Below, piece after piece: positions 16,046 through 25,083 of a stretch of DNA of 32,388 bases (its first letter is position 1; every line of letters begins with the position of its first letter). The translations under genes were made by a program, and so were the position numbers. The DNA comes from JAXDBV01 sp034678415 (GTDB lineage: Bacteria; Bacteroidota; Bacteroidia; Bacteroidales; VadinHA17): positions 1 to 32,388 of the forward strand of contig JAXDBV010000151.1 of NCBI GenBank assembly GCA_034678415.1, written 5' to 3'. Under the pieces are notes generated by a model. It worked only from the letters and a program-made list of their open reading frames with translations, was not told the DNA's origin and searched no databases.

Positions 16046-16399
16046 ATGTTTATTGAGATCGTCAAATCAAAGATTCATAAGGTCACCGTTACTGAAACCA
16101 ATCTCCAGTATGTCGGCAGCATCACTATTGATGAGGATTTAATGGATGCAGCCAACCTGATCGAGAATGAGAAGGTTCAGGTAGTGAACCTCAACAATGG
16201 AGAGAGGCTTGACACCTATGTCATCAGGGGAGAGAGGGGATCGGGCGTCATATGCATGAATGGCCCTGCAGCCCGCAAGGCAGCCATCGGTGATATTGTT
16301 ACTATCCTCTCCTATGCCACTATGGATCCTGTGGAAGCGAGAGTGTTTAAGCCCTCACTCGTATTCCCCGATACCACCACCAATAAACTTGTTCATTAG
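16046..16399 (+). CDS. panD: Aspartate 1-decarboxylase
   Basis: A 117-residue pyruvoyl enzyme precursor that decarboxylates aspartate to beta-alanine for pantothenate synthesis. Self-cleavage should occur at Gly24-Ser25 (YVGSITID), where Ser25 becomes the pyruvoyl group. The conserved AANLIENEKVQVVN and the GAA-type loop (MNGPAARKAAIGD) are present. It lies directly after panC, and the next gene starts with GTG on the last base of its stop codon (TAGTG), a one-base overlap. Confidence 0.97.
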   Translation: MFIEIVKSKIHKVTVTETNLQYVGSITIDEDLMDAANLIENEKVQVVNLNNGERLDTYVIRGERGSGVICMNGPAARKAAIGDIVTILSYATMDPVEARVFKPSLVFPDTTTNKLVH

Positions 16400-17433
16400 T
16401 GGCTTCTCCCCGGCAAATACTCCTTAACACACTTAAATTCCTGTTGTTCCTCTCCATGGGAATACTTCTTCTTTACCTTTCATTCAGAGGCATCCGTCTG
16501 GGAGATTTCTGGTCAGATATTAAAAACGCCCGTTATGCCTGGGTGTTTGCAGGCATGGTGATCATGCTGGCAGCCCATGTGGCAAGAGCTTACCGCTGGA
16601 ACCTCCAGATCGAACCGATGGGTTATAAACCACGGCTGTTTTATACCACTATGGCCGTACTGATCGGTTACTTTGCCAACCTGGCATTCCCCCGCATTGG
16701 AGAAGTAACAAAATGCGGTTCCCTGAGCAAATCGGATAAAATACCCATGGAATCACTGGTGGGTACTGTAATAGTGGAAAGGGTGTTCGATCTCCTGACG
16801 GTGATCATCCTTCTGGCAGTGGTCTTTTTCGCGAGAATACATGTTTTCGGAGCCTTTATAAGCAAGAACCTGTTCGGACCCTTCCTGAATTCCATCCAGG
16901 CCAGTCATGACCACTCCCTCCTGTTGTGGATCATCATCCTGGCACTTATTTTGGGGCTGGTGGCTACCGCATTTCTGTTCCGGCAGAGACTTAAGAAGTA
17001 CAAGGGTTATGGCAAACTGGGGAAAATATGGGCGGGCCTGAAGAATGGATTACAGTCGCTGTTTGTCATGAAGAAGATGTACCGGTTCCTCTTCTTCACC
17101 TTTCTCATTTGGTTGTTATATCTGTTATCCACCTATATATTATTTTTCTCCCTGCCCGCCACATCCGCACTTGATTTTCTTGATGCCCTGTTCATTCTTG
17201 TTTTTTCATCCATCGGGATGACCCTGCCCGTACAGGGCGGCTTTGGAACATATCATCTGCTGGTCTCGCTGGGTCTCACTCTTTACGGCATAAGCCGGGA
17301 AGACGGGATGGCCTACGCTATCCTCTCGCATGAATCACAAACGCTGATGATCATTATTTTAGGAATCATATCATTTCTTATTGTATTCGGAAGCAAACGA
17401 AAGTCATCAATGGTTGAACATCCGAATCGCTGA
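16399..17433 (+). CDS. Lysylphosphatidylglycerol synthase TM-region (UPF0104)-like membrane protein
   Basis: A 344-residue inner-membrane protein with about seven to eight hydrophobic segments, the first at 11-29. The conserved loop PRIGEVTKCGSLSKSDKIP (98-116) is typical of the flippase-like domain also found in the membrane part of MprF. There is no C-terminal soluble aminoacyl-transferase domain, so lysine transfer to lipid is not expected; lipid or glycolipid translocation is a guess. The start is a GTG overlapping the panD stop by one base. A later ATG at 16456 would remove most of the first membrane segment. It is followed after 3 bases by rfaE2, which hints at an envelope role. Confidence 0.85.
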   Translation: MASPRQILLNTLKFLLFLSMGILLLYLSFRGIRLGDFWSDIKNARYAWVFAGMVIMLAAHVARAYRWNLQIEPMGYKPRLFYTTMAVLIGYFANLAFPRIGEVTKCGSLSKSDKIPMESLVGTVIVERVFDLLTVIILLAVVFFARIHVFGAFISKNLFGPFLNSIQASHDHSLLLWIIILALILGLVATAFLFRQRLKKYKGYGKLGKIWAGLKNGLQSLFVMKKMYRFLFFTFLIWLLYLLSTYILFFSLPATSALDFLDALFILVFSSIGMTLPVQGGFGTYHLLVSLGLTLYGISREDGMAYAILSHESQTLMIIILGIISFLIVFGSKRKSSMVEHPNR

Positions 17434-17436
17434 ACC

Positions 17437-17925
17437 ATGGAACAGTTAGAAATCATAAAAGGGAAAATTACTTCTCCTGAAAACCTGGTACGGTTGCGCG
17501 CCATTTGGAAATTCAAGGGACAAAAGGTGGTTTTTACCAACGGTTGTTTTGATCTGATACACAGGGGTCACATTGAATACCTGGCCAGGGCTCGTGACCA
17601 CGGTAATATCCTGGTCATCGGTCTCAACACCGACAGTTCGGTAAACCGGATCAAGGGACCCGGGAGGCCCATCCAGGATGAACAGACCAGGGCATTGGTG
17701 CTCGCCTCTTTCTCATTTGTCAACAACGTGGTGTACTTTAATGAAGACACCCCATATGACCTGATTGCCCTCCTCCGCCCCGACGTGCTGGTCAAAGGCG
17801 GCGATTATGCCGAACATGAGATCGTTGGGGCAGACCTGGTAAAAGGATACGGCGGGAAGGTCGCCGTCATTCCCCTCATCCTGGGACACTCTACCTCTGC
17901 GCTGATCAACAAATTATCCGGCTGA
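17437..17925 (+). CDS. rfaE2: D-glycero-beta-D-manno-heptose 1-phosphate adenylyltransferase
   Basis: A 162-residue nucleotidyltransferase that corresponds to the C-terminal half of HldE. It activates heptose-1-phosphate with ATP to ADP-heptose for the LPS inner core. The cytidylyltransferase-type TNGCFDLIHRGHIEYL contains the HxGH motif, and the VKGGDY and GHSTSALI segments match the RfaE2 subgroup. A separate rfaE1 kinase is not in the window. It starts 3 bases after the membrane protein gene, so the two should be translated from one message. Confidence 0.9.
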   Translation: MEQLEIIKGKITSPENLVRLRAIWKFKGQKVVFTNGCFDLIHRGHIEYLARARDHGNILVIGLNTDSSVNRIKGPGRPIQDEQTRALVLASFSFVNNVVYFNEDTPYDLIALLRPDVLVKGGDYAEHEIVGADLVKGYGGKVAVIPLILGHSTSALINKLSG

Positions 17926-17955
17926 CAGAACGTAGATTAGTTAACCGGAATTTCT

Positions 17956-17963
17956 TACATTTA
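17956..17963 (+). promoter_or_regulatory. Possible internal promoter before radA (TACATTTA)
   Basis: Seven of eight bases match TAnnTTTG. It lies 19 bases before the radA ATG, the same spacing as for panC and the PBP gene, in the 57-base gap that is the largest in this run of genes. Confidence 0.3.
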
Positions 17964-17982
17964 TACCCAACAAGCAACTGTT

Positions 17983-19341
17983 ATGGTCAAGGCGAGAACA
18001 GCCTTTGTATGTCAGAACTGCGGGGTATCTTCTCCCAAGTGGATCGGAAAATGCCCCTCATGCAATGAGTGGAATACCTATGTGGAGGAAGTGATCTCCA
18101 CCCCTTCCACGGGCGGGACCGTTCGTATCAAACAGGGAGCCGCCCCTCTTCTCATCTCCGGGATCGAGTCGACAGAAGAAAAAAGAATGGATCTCAAAAA
18201 CAAGGAGATGAACCGGATATTGGGCGGAGGACTGGTCCCGGGTTCCCTGGTGCTGATCGGAGGAGAACCCGGGATAGGTAAATCAACCCTTGCCCTGCAA
18301 ATAGCCCTGCACATCGATCAACAGAAAATATTGTACGTGTCAGGCGAGGAGAGCAGCCAGCAGGTCAGGTTGAGGGCAACCCGTCTTGGACTTAAAAATC
18401 CCGATTGTTTTTTTCTAGCCGAGACACAAATGGAGAATATCCTCCATCACGTGGAAGAACTGAATCCCCGGCTGCTCATCATTGATTCGGTCCAGACATT
18501 ATACTCCGACAGGATCGAGTCATCCCCCGGCAGCGTGTCACAGGTCAGGGATTGCACTAACCGGGTTCTCCAGTTTGCCAAGGAACGTGAGTTGCCTGTC
18601 ATACTGATCGGACATATAAATAAGGAAGGCAACCTGGCCGGGCCCAAGGTGCTTGAACATATCGTTGATGTTGTACTGCAGTTTGAGGGCGATCACAATC
18701 ATAATTACCGCATTTTGCGCTCAGTGAAAAACCGGTATGGTTCTACCAACGAACTGGGAATATTTGAGATGCAGAACAACGGCCTCCGGGAAGTGGACAA
18801 TCCGTCTGAGCTTCTCATATCACGCTACGAGGAGGAGCTGAGCGGCATTGCCATATCGGCCACCATTGACGGCATACGGCCATTTCTCATTGAGACACAA
18901 GCCCTTGTGAGCTCAGCGGTCTATGGCACACCACAGCGATCCTCCACCGGCTTCGATACCCGGCGTCTGAACATGCTGCTGGCTGTTCTGGAGAAGAAAG
19001 CAGGATTCAGGCTGGCTTCCAGGGACGTGTTCCTCAACATTGCGGGAGGCATACGGGTAAACGACCCGGCCATCGATCTGGCTGTGATCAGCGCCATCCT
19101 TTCCTCCAATGAGGATCTGCCTATACCCAAGGGATGCTGTTTTTCCGGTGAAATAGGCCTCTCAGGAGAGATTCGACCGGTGAACAGGATAGACCAGCGT
19201 ATCAGGGAAGCTGAAAAGCTGGGATTCAAAAAAATGTTCATCTCCCGGTATAACCGTAAAGGACTGGACCTTGAAAAGTACAGGATAGAACTGGTTGGCG
19301 TCGGAAAAGTGGAACAGTTCCTAACCGCGCTCTTCTCATAA
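17983..19341 (+). CDS. radA: DNA repair protein RadA
   Basis: A 452-residue RecA-like ATPase that drives branch migration during recombination. It has an N-terminal four-cysteine zinc finger (C10, C13, C24, C27), the Walker A segment GGEPGIGKST (93-102), the RadA-specific KNRYG motif (SVKNRYGSTNELGIF) and a C-terminal Lon-protease-like domain with the family-typical GGIRVNDPAIDLA. It is complete and of normal length. It sits between envelope and coenzyme genes on one side and an exported exonuclease/phosphatase family gene on the other, with no obvious functional tie. Confidence 0.97.
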   Translation: MVKARTAFVCQNCGVSSPKWIGKCPSCNEWNTYVEEVISTPSTGGTVRIKQGAAPLLISGIESTEEKRMDLKNKEMNRILGGGLVPGSLVLIGGEPGIGKSTLALQIALHIDQQKILYVSGEESSQQVRLRATRLGLKNPDCFFLAETQMENILHHVEELNPRLLIIDSVQTLYSDRIESSPGSVSQVRDCTNRVLQFAKERELPVILIGHINKEGNLAGPKVLEHIVDVVLQFEGDHNHNYRILRSVKNRYGSTNELGIFEMQNNGLREVDNPSELLISRYEEELSGIAISATIDGIRPFLIETQALVSSAVYGTPQRSSTGFDTRRLNMLLAVLEKKAGFRLASRDVFLNIAGGIRVNDPAIDLAVISAILSSNEDLPIPKGCCFSGEIGLSGEIRPVNRIDQRIREAEKLGFKKMFISRYNRKGLDLEKYRIELVGVGKVEQFLTALFS

Positions 19342-19360
19342 ATTAATCAGGTGCAATGGT

Positions 19361-20242
19361 ATGATATCCCATGGCCGTATATTCCTTCTCAGCCTGCTGT
19401 CCGGTTTTGCAGTGTCAGTCGCTTACGGCCAGGTACCTGATAATACCCGTTGTTATTCCATCAGGGTTATGAGTTTTAATATACGATTTGACAATACCGG
19501 GGATTCGGGGAATCGTTGGGACAACCGGGCAGAAATGGTTGCCAGCGTGATACGTTTCCATGATGCCGACCTTGTGGGAATTCAGGAAGCGCTGATCGGT
19601 CAGCTCAGGGATCTCCGGGAAAGACTGGAGGACTATGCCTGGACCGGCGTGGGGAGGGATGACGGAGCAGAAGAAGGAGAATTTTCAGCTATCCTGTTCA
19701 GTAAGGGACGCTTCAACCTCACCTCCCATGGCACTTTCTGGCTGTCTGAAAAACCCGGAGCCCCGGGGCCGGGATGGGATGCCGCCTGCAACAGGGTGGT
19801 AACATGGGGCCTTTTCACCGACCGTATAACGGGCCGCACCGTGGCGCATTTCAACACCCATTTCGATCACATGGGAACACTGGCACGTAAGGAAAGTGCA
19901 CTCCTCCTTAAAAAAAACATCCCCCAACTGGCAGGAACTCTTCCTGTCATTGTTACCGGCGATCTTAACTGTAATGATCGTTCAGAACCGTACCGCATCA
20001 TAACCGATACCACCGGATCACCGCGGCTGTATGATTCCTACCATGTTTCACATCATCCACCCCACGGGCCGGAAAGCAGCTGGTCCGGTTTTACATCGGC
20101 AGGAACCGAAGGCGAACGGATCGATTACATTTTTGTCACCCATGATTTTTCAGTGCTTCGTCACGGCATTCTGTCCGATGCATGGGGTACATGTTTCCCT
20201 TCAGATCATATGCCCGTGATCGCGGAAATTATATTTCGCTGA
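19361..20242 (+). CDS. Secreted endonuclease/exonuclease/phosphatase family protein
   Basis: A 293-residue protein with an N-terminal signal peptide (hydrophobic 7-21, probable cleavage near AYG-Q). The EEP fold follows with its active-site set intact: N40 (MSFNIRFD), E76 (GIQEA), H167 (NTHFDH), D201 and N203 (TGDLNCND), D254 (RIDYIF) and D282/H283 (SDHMPV). The family cleaves phosphodiesters or phosphomonoesters in nucleic acids, phospholipids or inositol phosphates with a divalent metal; the substrate cannot be told from the sequence. Export suggests an extracellular or periplasmic substrate. It begins 19 bases after radA. Confidence 0.88.
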   Translation: MISHGRIFLLSLLSGFAVSVAYGQVPDNTRCYSIRVMSFNIRFDNTGDSGNRWDNRAEMVASVIRFHDADLVGIQEALIGQLRDLRERLEDYAWTGVGRDDGAEEGEFSAILFSKGRFNLTSHGTFWLSEKPGAPGPGWDAACNRVVTWGLFTDRITGRTVAHFNTHFDHMGTLARKESALLLKKNIPQLAGTLPVIVTGDLNCNDRSEPYRIITDTTGSPRLYDSYHVSHHPPHGPESSWSGFTSAGTEGERIDYIFVTHDFSVLRHGILSDAWGTCFPSDHMPVIAEIIFR

Positions 20243-20274
20243 AAACCAATAGTTGTTAACTAAAAAACGATACC

Positions 20275-20979
20275 ATGAAAAAGTTTTTGCTCCTGTTCAT
20301 TGTTGTACCGGTTGTTTTTACCGCTTGTGAAATTCTCAAAAGCCTTGAGCTGCCGTCAGGCACTCTCCCTTTAACTACTTCCGAGATCATTGATGGACTG
20401 AAAGAAGCCCTGCGTGTCGGCACAGGTAATGCGGTTGAGACCCTGGGCCAGGAAAACGGATTCTATGGCAGTCCGTTGTTCAGGATACCCTTCCCCGAGG
20501 AAGCAAGAATCGTGGAAGAAAAGTTACGTGACCTTGGGATGAACAAGCTGGTGGATGATTTCATTGTAACCCTTAACAGGGGAGCTGAAAAGGCGGTAAC
20601 AAAAGCCGCACCTATCTTTTGGGACGCCATCAAACAAATGACGTTCGATGATGCAAGGAATATTCTTAACGGCCCCGAAAATGCAGCCACCGAATATTTC
20701 AGGAATCATACATCATCCCAGCTTACGGCTGCCTTCAAACCTGATGTTGCCATAACCCTCGACCAGGTGCAGGTGACCAGGTACTGGACAGACATCACCA
20801 CTGTGTATAACAAGATCCCCTTTGTAAAGAAGGTGGAGACCGATCTTGCGCAGTATGTTACCCAGAAGACGGTTCAGGCCGTCTTCACCAGGCTTGCCGA
20901 AGAAGAAAAGCTCATACGTATCGACCCCAAAGCCAGGGTTACTGAAATACTGCGCAGGGTCTTCGGTTCGATAACCTGA
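20275..20979 (+). CDS. DUF4197 domain lipoprotein
   Basis: A 234-residue protein matching the DUF4197 family as I recall it. The mature part starts with the typical SEIIDGLKEALRVGTGNAV and has ARNILNGPENAATEYFRNHT in the middle, ending in a helical C-terminal region. The N-terminus is a short signal with a cysteine at residue 18 (VVFTAC), which would be a lipoprotein site although Phe at -3 is unusual. No catalytic residues are known to me and the function is unknown. It lies in the radA-downstream run, 32 bases after the exonuclease-family gene. Confidence 0.85.
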   Translation: MKKFLLLFIVVPVVFTACEILKSLELPSGTLPLTTSEIIDGLKEALRVGTGNAVETLGQENGFYGSPLFRIPFPEEARIVEEKLRDLGMNKLVDDFIVTLNRGAEKAVTKAAPIFWDAIKQMTFDDARNILNGPENAATEYFRNHTSSQLTAAFKPDVAITLDQVQVTRYWTDITTVYNKIPFVKKVETDLAQYVTQKTVQAVFTRLAEEEKLIRIDPKARVTEILRRVFGSIT

Positions 20980-20995
20980 CATCCTTCACTGCCGC

Positions 20996-22717
20996 ATGGA
21001 AGAGCCTTTGCTGGAGATCACCGGCCTCCGTGTCTGCATCAGCAAGTATCATCAGGAGGTACCCGTGATTCACCACCTGAACCTCTGTCTTCATCATGGG
21101 GAGGTTCTGGGAATAGCCGGTGAATCAGGTTCGGGAAAGACCATAACTGCCCTGGCCATAATGAACCTTCTCCCTCCCGGTGGAAAGATAACCCAAGGAC
21201 AGATCCAATTCCAGTCGCCCTCATTGGGATGGACAGACCTGCGTAAGTGCAGGGAGCAGGATCTGTATTCCGTCAGGGGAAAAGAGATAGCTATGATCTT
21301 CCAGGAGCCCATGACATCGCTGAATCCGACCCTCACCTGCGGATACCAGGTATCCGAGGTACTGAGGATACATCGTGACATGACCCGGTCAGAGGCCGCG
21401 AAAAAAGCCATTCAACTGTTGGCTGAAACCCGTCTGGAGGAACCGGAAAACGTGTACCTTGCTTACCCGCACCAGCTGTCCGGCGGGCAAAGACAACGGG
21501 TGATGATAGCCATGGCTATCGCCGCTGATCCCGTTCTTCTGATAGCCGATGAACCGACAACGGCACTGGATGTTACAGTACAGCAGTCCGTTCTTGGCAG
21601 CATGAAGGAGTTGCAGAAGAAATATGGCATGGGAATGCTCTTTATCACTCATGACCTCGACCTGATAACCGACATGTCCGATAAGGTAATAATCATGCGG
21701 CACGGCAGAGTAGTGGAATCGGGAAAGGTTCACGATATCCTTTCACACCCGGAGGATCCCTATACCGCTGCCTTGCTGGCCTGTAAACCTCCCCTGGAAA
21801 GGAGGCCCGAAAAGCTGCCCTCGGTACCACGGGAGAACGGAGGAGAAACAGCTGTACTTGAATGCCCTTCCGTCAGCCCTGAGGAAAGAAAGAAAAACCA
21901 CGCCACTATCTATTCTTCTGATCCCGTATTACAAGTGAGAAAACTGGGAACAACCTTTTCAAAGGGAAAGCTTTTCGGCCGTAAACCATCCGGGGAGAGG
22001 GCGGCCGTGACCGATGTCAGCTTCGATCTGTATGCCGGGGAAACACTCGGTCTGGTAGGTGAATCAGGAAGCGGGAAAACCACGCTTGGCCGAACCATTC
22101 TCCGACTTATCAACAGTAGTGCAGGTGAGGTAAGATATAAAGGTAGGGTTATCAATACCCTGCTACCCGCGGATCTGAAATCCTTCCGACAGGAAGTCCA
22201 GATCATATTCCAGGACCCCTTTTCTTCCCTCAATCCGAGAATGACGATCGGTCAGATGCTGACGGAACCGTTGGCGGTTCACAAAATTATCCCTTCCGAG
22301 GAAAAAAGGATGAAGGCGGTAATCGACATGCTGGAACATGTAAGGCTTGAACCCGGGCATTTTTATCGTTACCCTCATGAGTTCTCCGGAGGACAAAGGC
22401 AACGGATAGTCATTGCCCGGGCGCTGGTGATGCGACCGCAGATCGTTATCTGTGATGAACCAGTCTCATCCCTTGATGTGTCTGTACAGGCGGACATATT
22501 AAACCTGTTGAACGAGCTGAAAAAGGAATTCAACCTCACATATCTTTTTATATCCCATGACCTTGCGGTGGTACGATACATGTCTGACCGCGTGATGGTG
22601 ATGAAGAACGGTACACTGGTAGAGACAGGTGAGGCCGACAAGGTGTACACTCAGCCGGAATCGGAATATACCCGGTCGTTGATCGATGCTATACCGGGAA
22701 AACGTGTCAGAAAATAA
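20996..22717 (+). CDS. Double ATP-binding ABC transporter protein (Dpp/Opp/Gsi type)
   Basis: A 573-residue cytoplasmic ATPase with two full nucleotide-binding domains fused head to tail, as in GsiA or YejF. The first has Walker A GESGSGKT (42-49), LSGGQ (161-165) and IADEP; the second has GESGSGKT (355-362), FSGGQ (463-467) and ICDEP. The first domain is followed by the ACKP segment typical of oligopeptide/nickel transporter ATPases. Such proteins power peptide or glutathione uptake with two permeases and a binding protein, none of which is encoded in the window. The gene ends inside the last codons of the convergent PBP gene. Confidence 0.93.
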   Translation: MEEPLLEITGLRVCISKYHQEVPVIHHLNLCLHHGEVLGIAGESGSGKTITALAIMNLLPPGGKITQGQIQFQSPSLGWTDLRKCREQDLYSVRGKEIAMIFQEPMTSLNPTLTCGYQVSEVLRIHRDMTRSEAAKKAIQLLAETRLEEPENVYLAYPHQLSGGQRQRVMIAMAIAADPVLLIADEPTTALDVTVQQSVLGSMKELQKKYGMGMLFITHDLDLITDMSDKVIIMRHGRVVESGKVHDILSHPEDPYTAALLACKPPLERRPEKLPSVPRENGGETAVLECPSVSPEERKKNHATIYSSDPVLQVRKLGTTFSKGKLFGRKPSGERAAVTDVSFDLYAGETLGLVGESGSGKTTLGRTILRLINSSAGEVRYKGRVINTLLPADLKSFRQEVQIIFQDPFSSLNPRMTIGQMLTEPLAVHKIIPSEEKRMKAVIDMLEHVRLEPGHFYRYPHEFSGGQRQRIVIARALVMRPQIVICDEPVSSLDVSVQADILNLLNELKKEFNLTYLFISHDLAVVRYMSDRVMVMKNGTLVETGEADKVYTQPESEYTRSLIDAIPGKRVRK

Positions 22718-25064
22718 TCTCGTCTGTCATTTCAGTGGGATCGACGCGGAGGTAATCGGGCTCCTCGCACTCAAGCATTGAATCGTCAAAATTCAACGGT
22801 TTTTCAAACCTGAGTTCCGGAGTGATATGAAGGTACGGGTCAGCATATACCTTTTGCATGAACAGACCAAAAATAGGGAGAGCCATGTTTGCTCCCGATC
22901 CCAGGCTCAGGGTATTGAAATGAATGCTGCGTTCATCCCAGCCTGTCCAGACGCCCGTGGTCAGAGCAGGAGTGATCCCAGCAAACCATCCGTCTGACTG
23001 GTTCTGAGTGGTTCCGGTTTTTCCCCCGATCTGATTCTTTAATTCATATTTCCACCGCAACCTGCCTCCGGTTCCTTCCCGCACAACAGCTTCCAGAAGG
23101 TTTACCATCAGGTATGCAATCTCCTCATTCAGGGCTTCTTCAATCCGGGGTGTAAAGGTGGATATCAGGTTGCCGTTTTTATCTTCAATCCGTGTAACAA
23201 ATATGGGTTCCACGTATACACCTTTGTTGACGAAGGTATTATAGGCTCCCACCAGCTCATAAAGGCTTAGGTCGGATGTTCCTAGGAAGATGGAATTCAC
23301 CGCATCGATGGTGCTCCTGATCCCCATTTTTCGCATCACGTCGATCACCGAATGGGGGTTGAATCTTTTCATCAGCCAGGCGGAGATATAGTTTTCAGAA
23401 TTCGCCAGGCCCCAGCGCAGGGTGACATTTTTCCCCCAGTATTTCGGGTTGCCCGAGCTCCTGGGAGTCCAGATGGAATCGTTGTCTTTGAAAGTCTGGG
23501 GGACATTGGGCACCTGGTGGCACGGGGAATAGCCGTCCTGCATGGCCAGAGTATAGAGAAAGGGCTTAATGGTGCTTCCTACCTGGCGCTTCTGTTGTGT
23601 AACTGCATCAAACTTGAAATACCTGAAGTTAGGTCCACCCACATATGCTTTGACGTGGCCAGTCCTGGGATCCATGGCCATGAGCCCGGATTTCAGGAAA
23701 TGTTTATAGTACCGGATCGAATCAAGAGGGGTCATCAATGTGTCAAATTCCCCCTTCCACGAGAAAACCTTCATGGGTACGGATGTGTTGAAGCATTGCA
23801 GGATAGAATCCGCGGAGGTGCCGCTGTTTCTGAGGCTCCGATACCTCTCCGAACGCCTCATGTTACGCATCATGATGTTTTCCACATCCCTGGCCGTCAA
23901 ATCGTCCGAGAAGGGCGGACGTCTGTATGTTTTAACGGATGCGTCGAAAGACACCTGAAGATCGCTGCTCAAATGTTCCTGCACCGCTTCCTCGGCATAT
24001 TGTTGCATGCGTGAGTTTATCGTGGTATATATCTTGATCCCGTCACGATATATATTGTAATTGCTCCCGTCGGGTTTCCGATTCTTGTTGCACCAGCCAT
24101 ACAGGGGATTGTTCTCCCACTCCCACAAGGCATCCAGGTATTGTTCCTCGGAAAAGAAATTTTTCCTTTCCGGTTCGGTCTTGATCATCGTGGTACGGAC
24201 GTACTCCCTCAGATAGGTGGCCAGTCCCTCATTATGATCCTCAACATTGAAATCGATTACCAGGGGCAGCATCTTCAGCGAATCGTACGCCATCCGGGTG
24301 AGATAGCCATACTTCACCATTTGTGAAAATACCACGTTTCTTCTTTTTCGTGTCTCCTCCAATCTCTTCACCGGATTAAAGTAGGAAGGATTCTGAGCCA
24401 TTCCCACCAGCATAGCTGCCTGTTCGATCGTCAGGGAATCAGGAGTGGTGTTGAAGTAAATGCGCGCAGCCGAGTTGATACCCACCGCCTGGTTCAGAAA
24501 ATCGAAAATATTAAGGTACATAGTCAGTATCTCTTCCTTGGTATAGCTCTTTTCCAGCTTCACCGCAGTGGTCCATTCCTTAAACTTGGTAATCCCCAGG
24601 TTGATTCTTCTTTTAAGAAAAAACTTGTACGTGGTGGTATCCCTCGGAAAAAGGTTCTTGGCCAACTGCTGGGTGATGGTGCTTCCCCCACCGGCATGTC
24701 GTTGACCCAGCAGGAAATTCTTCACCAGTACCCGTCCAATGCCACGGATATCAATCCCGGCATGCTTGAAAAAACGTATGTCTTCGACGGATAATAACGC
24801 GTTGATGAGATGCGGCGACATCTCATCAAAATCTGTCCAGGTACGGTTTTGATAATAAAACTTCCCCAGCAGCACGCTGTCTTCCGATATCACCTCCGCA
24901 GCCAGATTGTTCTCCGGATTCTCCAGTTCTTCAAAGGTGGGCATCTCCCCGAAGGCTCCCGCAGAGATAAGAAAAAAAATCAATAACAGGAACACGACAG
25001 GAAAGATGAATATCGACCAGAAAACAATAAGATATTTCTTCCTGCTTTTAGCGTCAAGCTTCAT
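22707..25064 (-). CDS. Penicillin-binding protein 1A, bifunctional glycosyltransferase/transpeptidase
   Basis: A 785-residue class A PBP that polymerises lipid II and cross-links peptides in the periplasm, anchored by one N-terminal membrane segment (11-34). The GT51 domain has the catalytic Glu94 in VEDIRFFKHAGID and GGSTITQQLAKN (126-137). The transpeptidase domain has the SxxK serine S497 (STIK), SEN (556-558) and KTGTT (682-686). The C-terminus ends in a short acidic tail. It overlaps the convergent ABC gene by 11 bases. The promoter region at 25065-25100 has an exact -7 box and a 10-bp palindrome. Confidence 0.95.
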   Translation of the reverse strand: MKLDAKSRKKYLIVFWSIFIFPVVFLLLIFFLISAGAFGEMPTFEELENPENNLAAEVISEDSVLLGKFYYQNRTWTDFDEMSPHLINALLSVEDIRFFKHAGIDIRGIGRVLVKNFLLGQRHAGGGSTITQQLAKNLFPRDTTTYKFFLKRRINLGITKFKEWTTAVKLEKSYTKEEILTMYLNIFDFLNQAVGINSAARIYFNTTPDSLTIEQAAMLVGMAQNPSYFNPVKRLEETRKRRNVVFSQMVKYGYLTRMAYDSLKMLPLVIDFNVEDHNEGLATYLREYVRTTMIKTEPERKNFFSEEQYLDALWEWENNPLYGWCNKNRKPDGSNYNIYRDGIKIYTTINSRMQQYAEEAVQEHLSSDLQVSFDASVKTYRRPPFSDDLTARDVENIMMRNMRRSERYRSLRNSGTSADSILQCFNTSVPMKVFSWKGEFDTLMTPLDSIRYYKHFLKSGLMAMDPRTGHVKAYVGGPNFRYFKFDAVTQQKRQVGSTIKPFLYTLAMQDGYSPCHQVPNVPQTFKDNDSIWTPRSSGNPKYWGKNVTLRWGLANSENYISAWLMKRFNPHSVIDVMRKMGIRSTIDAVNSIFLGTSDLSLYELVGAYNTFVNKGVYVEPIFVTRIEDKNGNLISTFTPRIEEALNEEIAYLMVNLLEAVVREGTGGRLRWKYELKNQIGGKTGTTQNQSDGWFAGITPALTTGVWTGWDERSIHFNTLSLGSGANMALPIFGLFMQKVYADPYLHITPELRFEKPLNFDDSMLECEEPDYLRVDPTEMTDEIIF

Positions 25065-25066
25065 GA

Positions 25067-25079
25067 AAATTACTGAATT
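25067..25079. repeat. 13-base element shared with the 5856-5870 inverted-repeat arm
   Basis: AAATTACTGAATT just upstream of the PBP start codon is identical to the first 13 bases of the left arm at 5856-5870. It is immediately followed by a perfect 10-bp palindrome TTTGGCCAAA (25078-25087) that overlaps the PBP -7 box. AT-rich content makes a chance match possible. Confidence 0.35.
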
Positions 25080-25083
25080 TGGC

